This document shows, one piece after another, positions 24,501 to 35,485 of a stretch of DNA of 64,000 nucleotides. The stretch spans positions 11,705,820 through 11,769,819 of the forward strand of contig NC_058146.1 in assembly GCF_011075055.1 (NCBI RefSeq). The letters run 5' to 3'. A program made the translations under genes and the position numbers. This DNA is from Mangifera indica (taxonomy: Eukaryota > Streptophyta > Magnoliopsida > Sapindales > Anacardiaceae). How positions within the stretch are numbered: position 1 is the stretch's first letter; the number at the start of each line of letters is the position of its first letter. The notes under the pieces were generated by a model that searched no databases, was not told the origin of the DNA, and was given only the letters and a program-made list of their open reading frames with translations.

Positions 24501-25450
24501 ACCTTTAGTAATACCCAGCCAAACCCAAAAAACTACAAACCTTTTTAATTATCTTCAGCCTCTACTAATCTAGAACTACTCAATTTTGCTTGGGTTTATT
24601 GATATACCCTCTACCGAAACCACATGCCCAAAGAAAATCATATTATCAAGCCAAAATTCACACTTGGAGAACTTTACATATAGTTGTTTTTCCCTCAACC
24701 TCTACAAAGTAAGTCTTAAATGTTGCTTGCGCTCCTCATGACTCCTAAAATACACTATTATGTCATCGATGAAAACTACTATAAACTTATCAAGGTAGTC
24801 ATGAAATATTTTGTTCATCTAATCCATAAACACTGCAAGGGTATTGGTTAGTCCAAATGGCATAACTACAAACTCAAAATAGCCAAACCTTGTTCAAAAA
24901 ATTGTCATGGTTATATTCTGTTCAGCTATCCTTACTTGATGACAGCCAAACCTTAGATCCATCTTAGAAAATACCACTGATCCCCTCAACTAGTTGAATA
25001 GATCGTCTATTTTGGGTAATGGTACTTGTTTTTCACTATGACCTTGCTGATTTCTTGGTAGTTTATACATATTCTAATGGACCCGTCTTTCTTTTTGACA
25101 AATAGGATGGAAGCCTTTTAAGGAGAGTAATTAACCTAATAAATCCATTCTCAAGTAACTTTTGGACCTACTTCTTTAATTCTTGTAACTTTGTTAGGGT
25201 CATTTTGTAGGGTGCCTTAGAAATAGGTGTTGTGCCTATTACCAGTTCAATAGGAGCTAATCCTAGTAACTCAATTGGGAACACATCTAAAAACACCTAA
25301 ACAATTAGTGTCTCCTCAATACTCAAGCCTAACTCTACCTTACTCATTACATGGGCTAAGAAACCTATACACCCTTTGCTTAGCATTTTTCTTTCCTTTA
25401 TAACACTAATCATCATACTCTTGAAGTACTACCCTCTAGAGGGAAGAGTC
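21558..25450 (-). pseudogene. Gypsy C2 pol: RT, RNase H, integrase, broken
   Basis: The minus-strand reading from 25,420 gives the pre-RT linker (KMLSKGCIGFLAHV), RT with [10 protein letters not shown] near 24,760, RNase H near 24,150-24,300 (remnants of the YASRQLK region), and integrase from about 24,050 down to 21,560, interrupted by a solo LTR at 22,299-23,561. Integrase text matches C1 (compare the region CCTGAACCTCATCATATG near 21,635 with 16,826). Stops are frequent. Protease and gag were lost by a deletion joining pol to LTR sequence near 25,445. Confidence 0.7.
22299..23561 (+). repeat. Solo LTR with 5-bp target duplication (Athila/Ogre-like)
   Basis: A 1,263-bp block begins TGGTAAATTC and ends CGGACCACCA, and is flanked by GGTAC at 22,294-22,298 and 23,562-23,566. 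The termini TGGT...ACCA are inverted and end in TG...CA. The 3' part contains GGATTCGACCT and a T-rich run, as in Athila/Ogre LTR ends. There is no primer-binding site, coding sequence or second LTR, so it is best explained by recombination between the LTRs of a full element. A (TATT)n run lies at 23,341-23,370. Confidence 0.85.
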
Positions 25451-25478
25451 ATCATATTGTCTATTTTGAGAATGCATT

Positions 25479-25487
25479 TAATATAAA
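25479..25487. repeat. 9-bp target-site duplication, left copy (right copy 37,538-37,546)
   Basis: TAATATAAA occurs immediately outside both MULE ends. The paralogous LTR of C1 has TATTATAAA at 19,861-19,869 in the same context (GCATT before, then A and a TTAATAAACTC-type continuation), which represents the site without insertion. Confidence 0.9.
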
Positions 25488-25540
25488 GGGAAATTGAAAT
25501 TTTTGCCTTTATTTTAATCCTTGTATCATATATGCCACTT
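25488..25540 (+). repeat. Left terminal inverted repeat of the MULE
   Basis: The first 17 bp are identical to the inverted right end, and the next ~35 bp remain clearly related (both reach TATGCCAC). Transposase binding sites of MULEs usually lie in the terminal repeats. Confidence 0.85.
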
Positions 25541-26541
25541 ATTTCAAAACTTAAACAAATATACCACAACAGTAATCTACTTTTCCAAAATACCCCTCTT
25601 GACATGACCCATGCAAAGATTCTCTCTTTTTCTTTATAACTTTTTCTCTCTTCTTCCTCAGTTTTCAAGTGAGAAAGGAATCCCTGCAGCATGAAAAAAA
25701 TAAATTTTTCATCAAAAATGACACGTGATTGAACCATAAAACCCGTGAGAAAACCATTATAAAAGACTCAACTTGGACACAAGGGAGGGAGAGACGAAAA
25801 TTGTTAAATTTATTAAGAGAATAACATCTGCTGCAAAGATTTCTTAGCAAAATCATCCACATTCAAGTCTGTCTTGAGTTAAGCCCGTATATTATGTGTT
25901 TTCTTTATGAAAAATTGAAAATGAAATAAGTATGGTAGATTTATGTTCATAACTTCATGTAAAATTTAATTTTATTATGATTTCATGTTGTTAGATTGTT
26001 TAATGCTATTATTTCATGTTGTTTCTATTGTTTAAAGTTATTATAATATTGTTTAATGTTGTAGTGATGGTTATAAAATACCAAAATTCAGGCCAGGAAA
26101 AATTTTAGACGAAGAGCAGGTTGGTGTTAAAGTCGAGGGTTGGCCAAGGGTTGGCGTTTAACGCTAAGGATTGGCGTTAACGCCAACCTCCAGGGCCCCA
26201 ATGAATTTATTTATTTTTTTCTGTTTTCTTCCATTGCACTCAATTCCTTTATTTTTTATGCTTGTTTATTTCAATTTGGTGCTCGTGTGTGTATTGTTTT
26301 CCTTGTCTTGGGAAAGAGTTACATAAAAAATTACAAAATTGCCACTATCATTTTCTTTCGTTTTTTATTACCCTACCTTGATTAATATTTGAACATCATT
26401 TGATGATATGATAGTTTAATGTGTTGTAAATTCGTATGTATAAAGCTTGGTTGCATTGGTATTGCTTTTGGGGTTTAATTTGAAAAAATTGTAAAGTAGT
26501 GTAATTTGGAGTTTTTATGTTTTTTAGGTTTATTTTTAGTC
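25541..26541. other. MULE left subterminal region
   Basis: Noncoding DNA between the terminal repeat and the transposase start. At 26,119-26,188 four copies of a TTGGYGTT-type motif are clustered, the last being the palindrome TTGGCGTTAACGCCAA. The same motif recurs near the right end. A promoter for the transposase should lie here, but I cannot point to one TATA box among many AT-rich words. Short frames at 25,429-25,862 (minus) and 26,140-26,385 (plus) have no recognisable domain. Confidence 0.5.
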
Positions 26542-28711
26542 ATGATGGAAAAAACTACATTTAAGATTAGCTATAGAGGCTAATGGGTTAAAGGTGATGA
26601 TAATGTGGCAAGATATGTTGGTGGGAATGAGAGAGGGATGTGCATTGGTACAAGTGTTGATTTTGAAGAATTCATTGCAAGAATCAATTATCATCTAAGA
26701 CTCGATCGAAGTCAATCAAATGTGTGCGTATTTACCCTAGGTGATGTGGGTCCGATAGAGATTGTAGACCATGATGATGTGGAATTTTTTATAGTTATAG
26801 CAAGAAGTTCATAAGAATATACAAAACTTTATGTTACCAAGAGTTAAATTGACAAAAAAGACAATCAACAAGGCAAAGATGTTTATGAATAAGAAAGAGA
26901 AAATCATCTGACAGATGAGTGGGCACATCCACAAAGTTTTCAAGAGTTTAGTTGGAATTATGGTGTTGATGATGATAATGATGATGACATGGATGAGGAT
27001 TATGAAGTAAAAGGTAATGAGGAGAATGAGGATGATGATAATAACGACAAAGAATTCTCGGGGTTTGATGAGGACATGTACGGTGTTTCGAGCCAAGATG
27101 TTGGCAAAAGTCAAAATCATGCTTGTAATGAGGGGTCTGAATGTAGCATAAGAAGTCATGGCTTTATGAATATTGGAGCATATCCAAGTTATATCCATAA
27201 TTCAAATCTATTTCAATGGGTTCCTGAGCCTGTTGTTGATGTTGAGAATACAGGTATTAGTAATCAGGCAACACAAAGGGGTAACCATTTACAAGTGATA
27301 GGTTTTTCTAACTTGAAGGTAGAATTGAGAGCATTATTTCGAACATATGCCTTAGAGACAAGAATTCAATAGAAGGTTGGTCACTCCGATAACATAAAGT
27401 ATGAGCTTAAGTATGTACACCCATAATGTAAATGGCAGGTATAAGCAACGAGAGAACAAGATAGAGACTATTGGGTCTTACAACGTATGGACGAGACACA
27501 CACCTGTCTGTGTGATCAAATATTGTCGTACCATAGACTAGCTGGTGCAGAATCGTTAGGAAACATACTTAAGTCAATTTTTGTAGTTGATCGCATTTAT
27601 CGATCAAAGGAAATTTTTTCAAACATGGCAAATAGGTATAGAATTGACATATCTTAAATGCAAGCATGGCATGCCAAAACATATGTAATAAATGCATTAC
27701 GAGGATCTTTGGAAGTCTTTCGGTCTATTACGTGAGTATTGTCATAATTTGGAGCTTAAAAACCTAGGAACTGTGACACGTATTGATATCGATATGGAAA
27801 ATAGGTATAAGTTTTTTTTTCATGTGTATGGGGTGTTCAATAAGAGAGTTTTAACAATTTTGCCGCCTGATGATATGCATTGATGCTTCACACTTAAAGG
27901 GAAAGTATCTTGGGTCTCTTTTCATTGTTGTTGTAAAGGATGGTAATAATCAAATTTACCCACTTGCATTTGGTATTAGGCATAATGAAGGAATAGATAC
28001 ATGGACGCCTTTTTTGACATACCTTAGCATGTGCATTAGTGATTTGTCAAAGTTGGTCGCGAATGTAATGCCTCATGCCTATCATGGATTTTATAATTAC
28101 CACATAAAAGATAACATGCATTCACAGTTCAAAAAAACTAAACATATTGAAGGATTATTTTAGAAAACTACTAAGGCATATCGCCTCACGGACTTTCAAG
28201 CTGCTATGAGTAGAATTGCCAGAGTAAATCCCATTATAGTAGCCTATTTGACCAATATTAGGTATGAAAGATAGGCACGTGCCCACTTTAGAGGATAGTG
28301 GTACAATATTATGATGACTAATATTGCTAAGTCCTTCAATGCTTTGACAAGGACTGCTCGCGCTTTGCCTATCACCAGATTGGTTGAGTTTCTTCGAAGC
28401 ATAATGCAATATTGGTTTTTCAATAGGCGAAACATGGCTGGTTTGTATGACTAAAATTTTAATGATGTTTTTTTTTTCATCACATTTATTTTAGTTGTTT
28501 TTTGTAGGTGAGAGATCTCACCTGTTAACACTATAGGCTGAGGACAAGTTTGCTCGATATGTGTTCAAATCTGCCAACATAGTTGTTAAACCAATCAACA
28601 TGCAATAATACAAAGTTCATGATTCACGACAACAAGTGTTCATCATGAATCTTTTATATCGAACGTGTGATTGTGGGATATTTCAACTTTCCCAGATTTT
28701 ATGTGCACACG

Positions 28712-29083
28712 TGATGTATTTTCGGCTACCTCTCCAACCCTAGCTTCCAAGTCTCTATCAAATCTCTGTTTGGCTCAAGCCACCATTGAGAATGAAGAAT
28801 TAGCTCTATGCAAGCCCAAAGATTCATTGCTTTTTCCATATTAGCCCAACTTTACTTTTGGGTGTAATCTCATTACTTGCATCCAAGGCCTTAATGAAAT
28901 GGAAACTTAAATGAGTCCAAGAAGCCCATTACAAGCCCACTTGAAGCCCAAGTAGGTGAGGCAGTCCTCCATCACTTAAATGGAGCCCAAGATGCCATGA
29001 AGCCCATTTAGTTGGATTGCAACTAAATGGGAAGCAAGTAACTTTAGTTGGTGGACATAGTTCCACCTTTTAGGGAAAAGTTG
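28712..29083 (+). repeat. 5' LTR remnant of CRM-1
   Basis: It matches 30,989-31,361 of the 3' LTR up to GGGAAAAGTTG, then switches to pol (GTGTTCCTTGGATATG). The switch lies within AAAAGTTGT-type microhomology, pointing to illegitimate recombination or template switching. Confidence 0.9.
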
Positions 29084-30680
29084 TGTTCCTTGGATATGTA
29101 GTTTCTAAAGATGGCATTCAAGTAGATCAATCCAAGGTAGATGCCATTAAAACTTGGCCCCAACCAAAGACTCTCACTGAAGTTAGGAGCTTCCACGACC
29201 TTGCTTCTTTTTATAGACGTTTTATGTCTAATTTAAGCACTCTCATGGCTCCCATCACTGAATGTATAAAGAAAAATAGGTTTGAATAGTCCACGACAAC
29301 CTCTAAAGCATTTGAAGAGGTTAAAAAGAAGTTATGTGAAGCCCCCATACTTGCTCTACCTGATTTTGATAAGGTATTTGAAGTGGAATGTGATGCAAGT
29401 GGAGTTGGCATTGGGGCAGTCCTAACTCAAGCCAAAAGGCCCATTGCTTACTTTAGTGAGAAGCTCAATGAGTCCAAGAGAAGATACTCCACCTATGACA
29501 AAGAATTCTATGCAATTGTTAGAGCCCTTGATTATTGGAGTCATTACCTAAGGCCTAAACAATTTGTGCTTCATTCCGATCACCAAGCCTTGAAGTTTCT
29601 TAGTAGCCAACATAAGATAAGTTCAAGGCATGCTAAATGGGTGGCATTCCTCCAGTCTTTCTCCTTTGTTTCAGCATATAAACAAGGTTCTTCCAATGTA
29701 GTTGTCGATGCTCTTTCAAGAAGGCATTACTTGTTATCCATTCTTGATGCAAGAGTTCTAGGTTTCCAACTTATGAGACAATATTACAATGAAGATGATA
29801 AGCTTTGGGAGATCATGAAGAAGCGTTCTAGAGGGGCATATGAAGACTATTCTGTCCATGATGGTTTTCTTTTCAAAGGAGCTAAATTATGCATCCCTAA
29901 GAGCTCTTTTAGGGAACTTCTCATTAGAGAGACACATGGTGGTGGATTAGCAGGTCATTTTGGCATAAATAAGACCTTAGACATGCTTAAAGAGCCTTTC
30001 TATTGGCCTAAGATGGTGAGTGACGTCCAAGCCATTATTGCAAGGTATGGCACATGTCAAAGGTCCAAGTCTCATTTCAAACCTGGTCCTTACATGCCTT
30101 TACCTATTCCAGAGCGGCCATGGAAGGATCTTAGCATGGATTTTATTGTGGCTCTTCCAAGAACTCAAAGGGGAAAAGATGCTATAATGGTGGTAGTAGA
30201 TAGATTCTCTAAAATGGCCCACTTCATCCCTTGTTCCAAGACTGAAAATGCTAGCAAGGTGGCTAAATTGTTCTTCAAGGAAGTGGTGAAGCTACATGGA
30301 ATTCTAAGAACCATAGTTTCGGATCGAGACACCAAGTTCTTAAGCCACTTTTGGAGGACATTATGGAGCAAAATGGGAACCAAACTCATGTTTAGCACCT
30401 TTCATCACCCTCAAACCGAAGTAACTAATAGGACTTTGGGAACAATCTTGAGGACTTTGGTTAACAAGCACTTAAGGGATTGGGACTTGAAGATTGCTCA
30501 AGCTGAATTTTCCTACAATAGGAGTCCAAGTGCAACAACCGATCACTCTCCATTTGAGGTAGTCTATGGCCTTAATCTCTTAACTCTTTTGGATCTAACT
30601 TCCTTACCTCTTGATGTGCAAGTTCACAAGGATCCCAAGGAGAAAGCTGCTGCCATGAAACCATCAAATTTCAAATCATG
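29084..30680 (+). pseudogene. CRM-1 RT C-terminus, RNase H and integrase
   Basis: The RT thumb portion ([11 protein letters not shown], then SFYRRFMSN) spans 29,084-29,290 and ends at a stop at 29,287. The downstream 432-codon frame starts within RNase H (ECDASGVGIGAVL, residues 2-14; HSDHQALKFL, 64-73). It then has the integrase zinc finger with H185 and H192 but Tyr222 in place of the first Cys (RYGTC), and the core with D253, D314 and E346. Relative to CRM-2 a 12-bp deletion between CAAAC repeats removes four residues before the catalytic Glu. The enzymes would process and integrate cDNA. This copy lacks gag, protease and the RT catalytic box. Confidence 0.9.
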
Positions 30681-31187
30681 AAGGCCAATGAAGCTCACAA
30701 GAGGAAGATCAACAAGCATAGAAAGCCATCCATTTTCAAACCGGGTGACTTGGTTTGGGTGCATTTAAGAAAAGAGAGATTTCCAAGCAAAAGGAGGAGT
30801 AAGCTAGCTCTAAGGGCTGATGGACCATTTGAAGTGCTTGAGAGGGTGAATGACAATGCATACAAGGTGAATCTTCTAGATGAAATGGGAGGAGTCTCGA
30901 CCACCTTCAACATTGGAGATCTTTTACCATACATGGAGGATAGCTATCTTGAGGACTTGAGAGCAAGTCCTTCCCAACCCGGGGGGGATGATGTATTTTC
31001 TGCTACCTCTCCAACCCTAGCTTCCAAGTCTCTATCAAATCTCCATTTGGCTCAAGCCACCATTGAGAATGAAGAATTAGCTCCATGCAAGCCCAAAGAT
31101 TCATTACGTTTTCCACATTGGCCCAACTTTATTTTTGGGTGCAATCTCATTACTTGCATCCACGACCTTAATGAAATGGAAACTTAA
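30678..31187 (+). pseudogene. CRM-1 pol tail reaching into the 3' LTR
   Basis: This 169-codon frame continues the pol C-terminus (FKPGDLVWVHLRKERFPS, residues 20-37, then DGPFEVLERVNDNAYKV) in a new frame after a frameshift at about 30,675. It crosses the LTR start at 30,989 and ends 199 bp inside it. Extension of pol into the 3' LTR is a trait of CRM-type chromoviruses, whose C-terminal CR motif is encoded there. No clear CR motif is readable in this copy. Confidence 0.7.
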
Positions 31188-31997
31188 ATGAGTCTAAGAA
31201 GCCCATTACAAGCCCACTTGAAGCCCAAGTAGATGAGGTAGCCCTCCATCACTTAAATGGAGCCCAAGATGCCATGAAGCCTATTTAGTTGGATTGCAAC
31301 TAAATGGGAAACAAGTAACTTTAGTTGGTGGACATAATTCCACCTTTTAGGGAAAAGTTGTTCCCTTTTGTTGTTTTCTTCAATTAATATGGTATGAGCT
31401 TAGTATTGAATGAATGGTTAAGCTTAAATGAAGGGAAAAGCTTCCATGTCAAATTAATGCCCAATTTTTGCCACCACTTGCTCTTGTATATGAAAGTGGA
31501 TTTTCACTTGAAAAGGTTAGACTTCTTTGATAATGAAATATTCAAGTAAAGCTTTGTAGCTTTTCTTTAGTTGCTTTTTTCTTTAGTTGCTTTTTTCTTT
31601 ATCCAATTCATCTTGGAGGAAGAATTGGTGGTGGAAGACCCCAAGGTTGGTGGAAATTTCCTTTATGCCTTGGTTAACTTTCTTATTACCCTTGAAATCC
31701 AAAGTGTGAATGTGTGTTGTATGCCCGGATACTGTTCATAGTATGTAATTTTGCCATTTTCAGATTTTGCCATCAAACTTTGAAACAAGTTTTGAATGTC
31801 TTGTTGATTGAGTTGTGATTGCTATAATATACCATTAGAAATCTCTTTGAATACCCTTTCCAATGATCTATCCTTTGTATGTTTTGGAGGTCATTTGATT
31901 GGTTAAATTGGAAGATAAAGTGCTACTGTGCCATATGAACATTAATTTCCAGATTTGAGTTTGTGAATTGTTGCATTGCCTTGATGGATATGCACCA
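30989..31997 (+). repeat. 3' LTR of CRM-1
   Basis: It begins TGATGTATTTTC right after a purine tract of seven G (30,981-30,988) and ends CACCA before the ACACG duplication. Its first 373 bp match the 5' remnant. A short (TTTCTTTAGTTGCTT)-type repeat lies near 31,565-31,600. Confidence 0.9.
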
Positions 31998-32388
31998 ACA
32001 CGCTACAACTATAGCAAGGTATAATAACCTGTCAGACTGTGTAGGCTAGGTTAGTACACATTACTCTATTGAATATTTATGTCAGGTGTACAGAGAAGAT
32101 ATTAATCTACTAAGGGATCAATCAACTTGGGCACTATCAAATATGTCTATGATTTATCCTCCAATGATAGAGCAACGAAGGTCTAGTCGTCCTTCTAACC
32201 ATGCAAGAAGACTTTCACAAAAATAGGAAGTTCGACAACAAAATTGCAACAGATGTCATCAACCTGGCCATACTCACTTGAAATGTTAGAGTCTAACTCC
32301 AGTGCCCATGGTTGGCTCATCCCGCACACCAAGTAACACACGAGGTTGAGGTCGTCATATTCACGGTGTAACCTATACGACCGAATAG

Positions 32389-32779
32389 GTTATAATTTCA
32401 ATTGTATATTACATGTTTAATTTTATGTAATTTATCTGTTTGGTTTTATATAAATTTTAATGTATTGATTTTTTATGTTCAGAGTCTTACATGCACGCGA
32501 TGACAATGGATCAAAATAGTGGAATGGAATTACCACAACATTTATTTGTTAGCCTATCATTTTATGTATATATTTGATTTTTTGCCTATACCATACATCA
32601 ATAAAACAATAATAAAATACATCAATCAAACAATAATAAAATACATCATTCAAACAATAATAAAATGACATCCAATTAATATGCATGCCCGCTAACCCAC
32701 GCCTTAATCAAATTCCTCGAAACCTACATTTTCACAATCTAATTAAATTTTATAAATACAACCAATTAAGTAAAGTCTG
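32389..32779. other. Spacer between the two convergent MULE genes
   Basis: AT-rich noncoding DNA with a small CAATAATAAAATACATCA tandem repeat at about 32,600-32,665. Poly(A) signals for both genes may lie here, but AATAAA words are too common to be informative. Confidence 0.4.
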
Positions 32780-35485
32780 GTAACATATAAATAAAACCAT
32801 AAACCTTAAATACTTATTGAGGGCCCTTCCTTGGAATATGGTTGTAGCCACGCGCTTTCTTAACCTCCTGAAATGTTTCGATATAAAATTAAATGGCTGA
32901 TCTCGGGCAAGGTATTCCATAAACATAAGTGAAAAAAACGCCACAGTCTTCACTTCCTACATGTTGTTTTGGCACATCACAAACATACTTGTATTGTAAT
33001 GTTGGTGAAGTATCTCGTAATTGAATCCCCTTTGATGTATATAAATTACTCGTCTTCATTAGGTTGTCAATGTCCTATATAGCATCATTAACTTTTTCAC
33101 CTCTCTAAGTTGATGGCATATTGGGCAGAGTCGTATACATATAACTTTCAATCGTTGATATCCAATATGTCGTTGTATACATATAACTTCCAATCGTTGA
33201 TATCCAATATGCCACACACCTACTATTGGTTGTCGATATTGAGGGGAATGAATGCCTACCAATCAGAGAAGAGAAATAAGTACCAATAATCAAATATATC
33301 GTAAACAACTTACAGTTTTACACCACCTTGTCAACACTACTCTATGGCCGAAAGAATTCAGTTGACTATTGACGTAAGATACTATTGATTTGATCTAGGA
33401 AAAATATGGGCCACTCTATATTTGTACCCAACTATTTGAACTTATTGTGGCACTGTGGGAGAAGTCCAACGAACTAGGTCAAAACAGTCGTCCAGTTACC
33501 ATCTGGAAAAGATTTACGAAGTATTCCCATGAAAGCTTCGATATATTGTGTACACAGATAAATTACATCAAAGTTGAAAGTGATAACTAATATGAACTAA
33601 TACAAAGGAAGGGTACATATTATGTTTTCAAACCATTGCCCTGGTGTTACAATTTGGGTCCACCATGGTTTGTGCATATAGGTGGTCATTTCGGTTGGTC
33701 CCTCGAGGAAGACACATAGAATGTCATTATCTGACACATGACGGTACCACAATAAGAACTTTGAATAGGCCTAAACCAATTACGGGTCCAGATGACGATT
33801 CTCAGGTATAGGTTGTTTATCCTTTTTTGCCTTTATTGGATCTATGAATGGACTTATCAATTGTTTCCCTTTTTGTAGCACACGTTCGAATGGTAACACT
33901 TTTTTAGTTATCATCGACTTCTGACTAGTTGTCAGTTAGTCCTACACTTGTTGTTAGACATCATTGTCTAATAAGTCGTCCAACTGGAAAAAAAAAATTA
34001 TGCTTATCATTATTTTATAACACAACTAATTGAAATAAAAATTAAGTATGGTGATAATAACCTGTACTGATCCTAATGCCTAAACAAGAGAATCCTCAAG
34101 TCATACAATTCGATTATTTAATGATGTTTGGAGTTCCTGCATCTCCACCCAAAGCATCGATGTCTAATGTTCCCATTGGTCTTGTATCTCCCAATGAAAT
34201 ATCGATGTTTATTATTACCAATGTGATTACATCTCCTCACGAAACACTGATGTCTGTTGCTCCCACTCTGCACGCATCATTACAGTGTGCTGGTCCAATT
34301 GCTGCTACATCTGAAAGCTGATGCCTTTTCAATATTCCATTAAGATTTGTTGAAGATGGTCATATGATACTACACCACTGTACGATGTCCCATGAATCGA
34401 GTGTCTTGTAGGCTCTTCCCTCTGGTGCTCTCGAGGATGGGAGGCACGGGAAGTAGACATCCATGGAGGGGATACATGTACATGATTAAAGGCCCTATGT
34501 GACTCTCAAGGGTGTATAGTAGAGGGGATGTTTATCCAATACGAAATGTCCTGAAAACAACAAGTCTGGTACCTTGTGAAGAGGATATTTGTAAGGAAGC
34601 GGTAAAGGGCAATGAAGACTTCTGGGTGCTATATGAAAGGTAATTGGACAATTCAACTGGATGTCATCATCATTGTCTAAATTTGTAGACTCGTCATCTG
34701 ATGATGTCGATAGTTTCTATTTTCCCATAAACTCTAGAGCCCAAATATACCACTCAGAGTAATGCTCAGTTTCGGTCGAATGTAATGCAGTTGTAATCCC
34801 CTCCTGGAACATGAAGGAAATTTATAAAAATTAATGAAATACAAAATAGAATAATATAATATAAATCTACCAATGAGCAACCTACCGGAGAAGCGTCCCA
34901 AAATATCGATATGTCATCCCATGTCGATAGTACAATTGTCTTTCATTTCAAGATACGGGGGATTCGATCATTTACTTCTAGACGGATATACGGTGATAGA
35001 TTCTGAATCGTCATCATTGTCTCCCCAAATTTCCTTGTTGAATGCTTGCTCGATCTCCCCATGGGATAACAACTTGTGAATATTTGGGAAGTATTCCTCT
35101 CTCAATTGAGGTGTCTTTGTGTAATCAACGTAATTGGACACATCCATGTCCTCTCCAAAAATTAGACTAGTGACTAGTGCAAACACAATAGGGCTAAATC
35201 GAAATTCAACACCATTTATTCTGAACTACATTTTTTTGTCTAAGTTTTTGCAGTTGATCATACAAAATAATATTGCTTGAATAAATATGACACTGAACTG
35301 TGGCTCCACCAAATCTAATAAATGTCCAAAGCAGGTTGTCCGAAAAATGGCTCTCTGAGTAAATGTTAGTTTATTCTTAATTATAGTCACAGTATCCATC
35401 TTTGTTTGAAGCGACATGTGCACTCGAAATTTGTATGCATCACAGATTCTGTATGCCCCCTCTTGGTAGTTGATTGCAAATGCCT
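32780..35485 (-). pseudogene. DUF1985 / Ulp1-like cysteine protease gene carried by the MULE
   Basis: Minus-strand reading starts near 35,485. DUF1985 comes first (frames at 35,226-35,423 and 34,968-35,186) with RTTCFGHLLDL, then INGVEFRFSPIVFALVTSLI and FGEDMD, a signature of plant MULE-borne ULP proteins. A long divergent linker follows, including an Asp-rich stretch near 34,660. The C48 peptidase part lies at about 33,600-32,780: VAYWIST...YVYDSL-like text near 33,190, and the active-site block DVPKQHVGSEDCGVFF near 32,940-32,985, with Cys at 32,943-32,945. Ulp1 enzymes process SUMO or remove it from targets. The His and Asp of the triad could not be assigned. Stops, frameshifts, possible introns and a 42-bp duplication show decay. 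Confidence 0.75.
33133..33212. repeat. 42-bp tandem duplication inside the Ulp1-like domain
   Basis: Two adjacent copies of a 42-bp unit (GTATACATATAACTTYCAAT at each start, 33,133 and 33,175). The unit equals 14 codons, so the duplication keeps frame and repeats YWISTIxSYMYT in the protease reading. Confidence 0.9.

Larger units (their letters stand above)
28712..31997 (+). mobile_element. CRM-like Ty3/Gypsy element 1, nested in the MULE transposase
   Basis: It starts TGATGTATTTTC and ends ATATGCACCA, flanked by ACACG (28,707-28,711 and 31,998-32,002). Removing it rejoins the transposase reading frame across the zinc motif. The 3' LTR is 1,009 bp, but the 5' LTR keeps only 372 bp and is fused directly to RT sequence, so the rest of the 5' LTR, primer-binding site, gag, protease and most of RT are deleted. 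By eye about 20 differences separate the two LTRs over the shared 372 bp, indicating a fairly young insertion. Confidence 0.9.
26542..32388 (+). pseudogene. MuDR-type transposase gene, interrupted by CRM-1
   Basis: Domain order: an N-terminal PB1-like part (VARYVGGNERG, 26,600-26,810), an Asp/Glu-rich acidic spacer (26,950-27,080), a MuDR DNA-binding region (27,300-27,680, with DYWVLQRM and HTC), and the DDE core beginning ICIDASHLKGKYLG at about 27,873. The core continues with DGNNQIYPLAFG, ANVMPHAYHGF and YNIMMTNIAKSFNAL, then a SWIM-type zinc motif (CDCGIFQLSQILCAH) broken by CRM-1 at 28,711. After it come the C-terminal part and a CCHC knuckle (CNRCHQPGHTHLKC, about 32,245-32,287). The protein would bind the terminal repeats and excise the MULE. 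A frameshift sits just before the first catalytic Asp, about nine residues seem missing before the second, and there are several stops. The start at 26,542 is the first Met before recognisable sequence. Confidence 0.85.

Noticed and set aside
26809..27198. 129-codon minus-strand frame with hydrophobic Ile-rich segments
   Set aside because: It is the antisense of the Asp/Glu-rich acidic spacer of the MULE transposase, where GAT/GAG codons read backwards as Ile/Leu.
34076..34321. 81-codon Ser/Pro-rich plus-strand frame in the MULE
   Set aside because: It lies antisense to the linker of the DUF1985-Ulp1-like gene, has no known motif and no neighbouring coding context on that strand.
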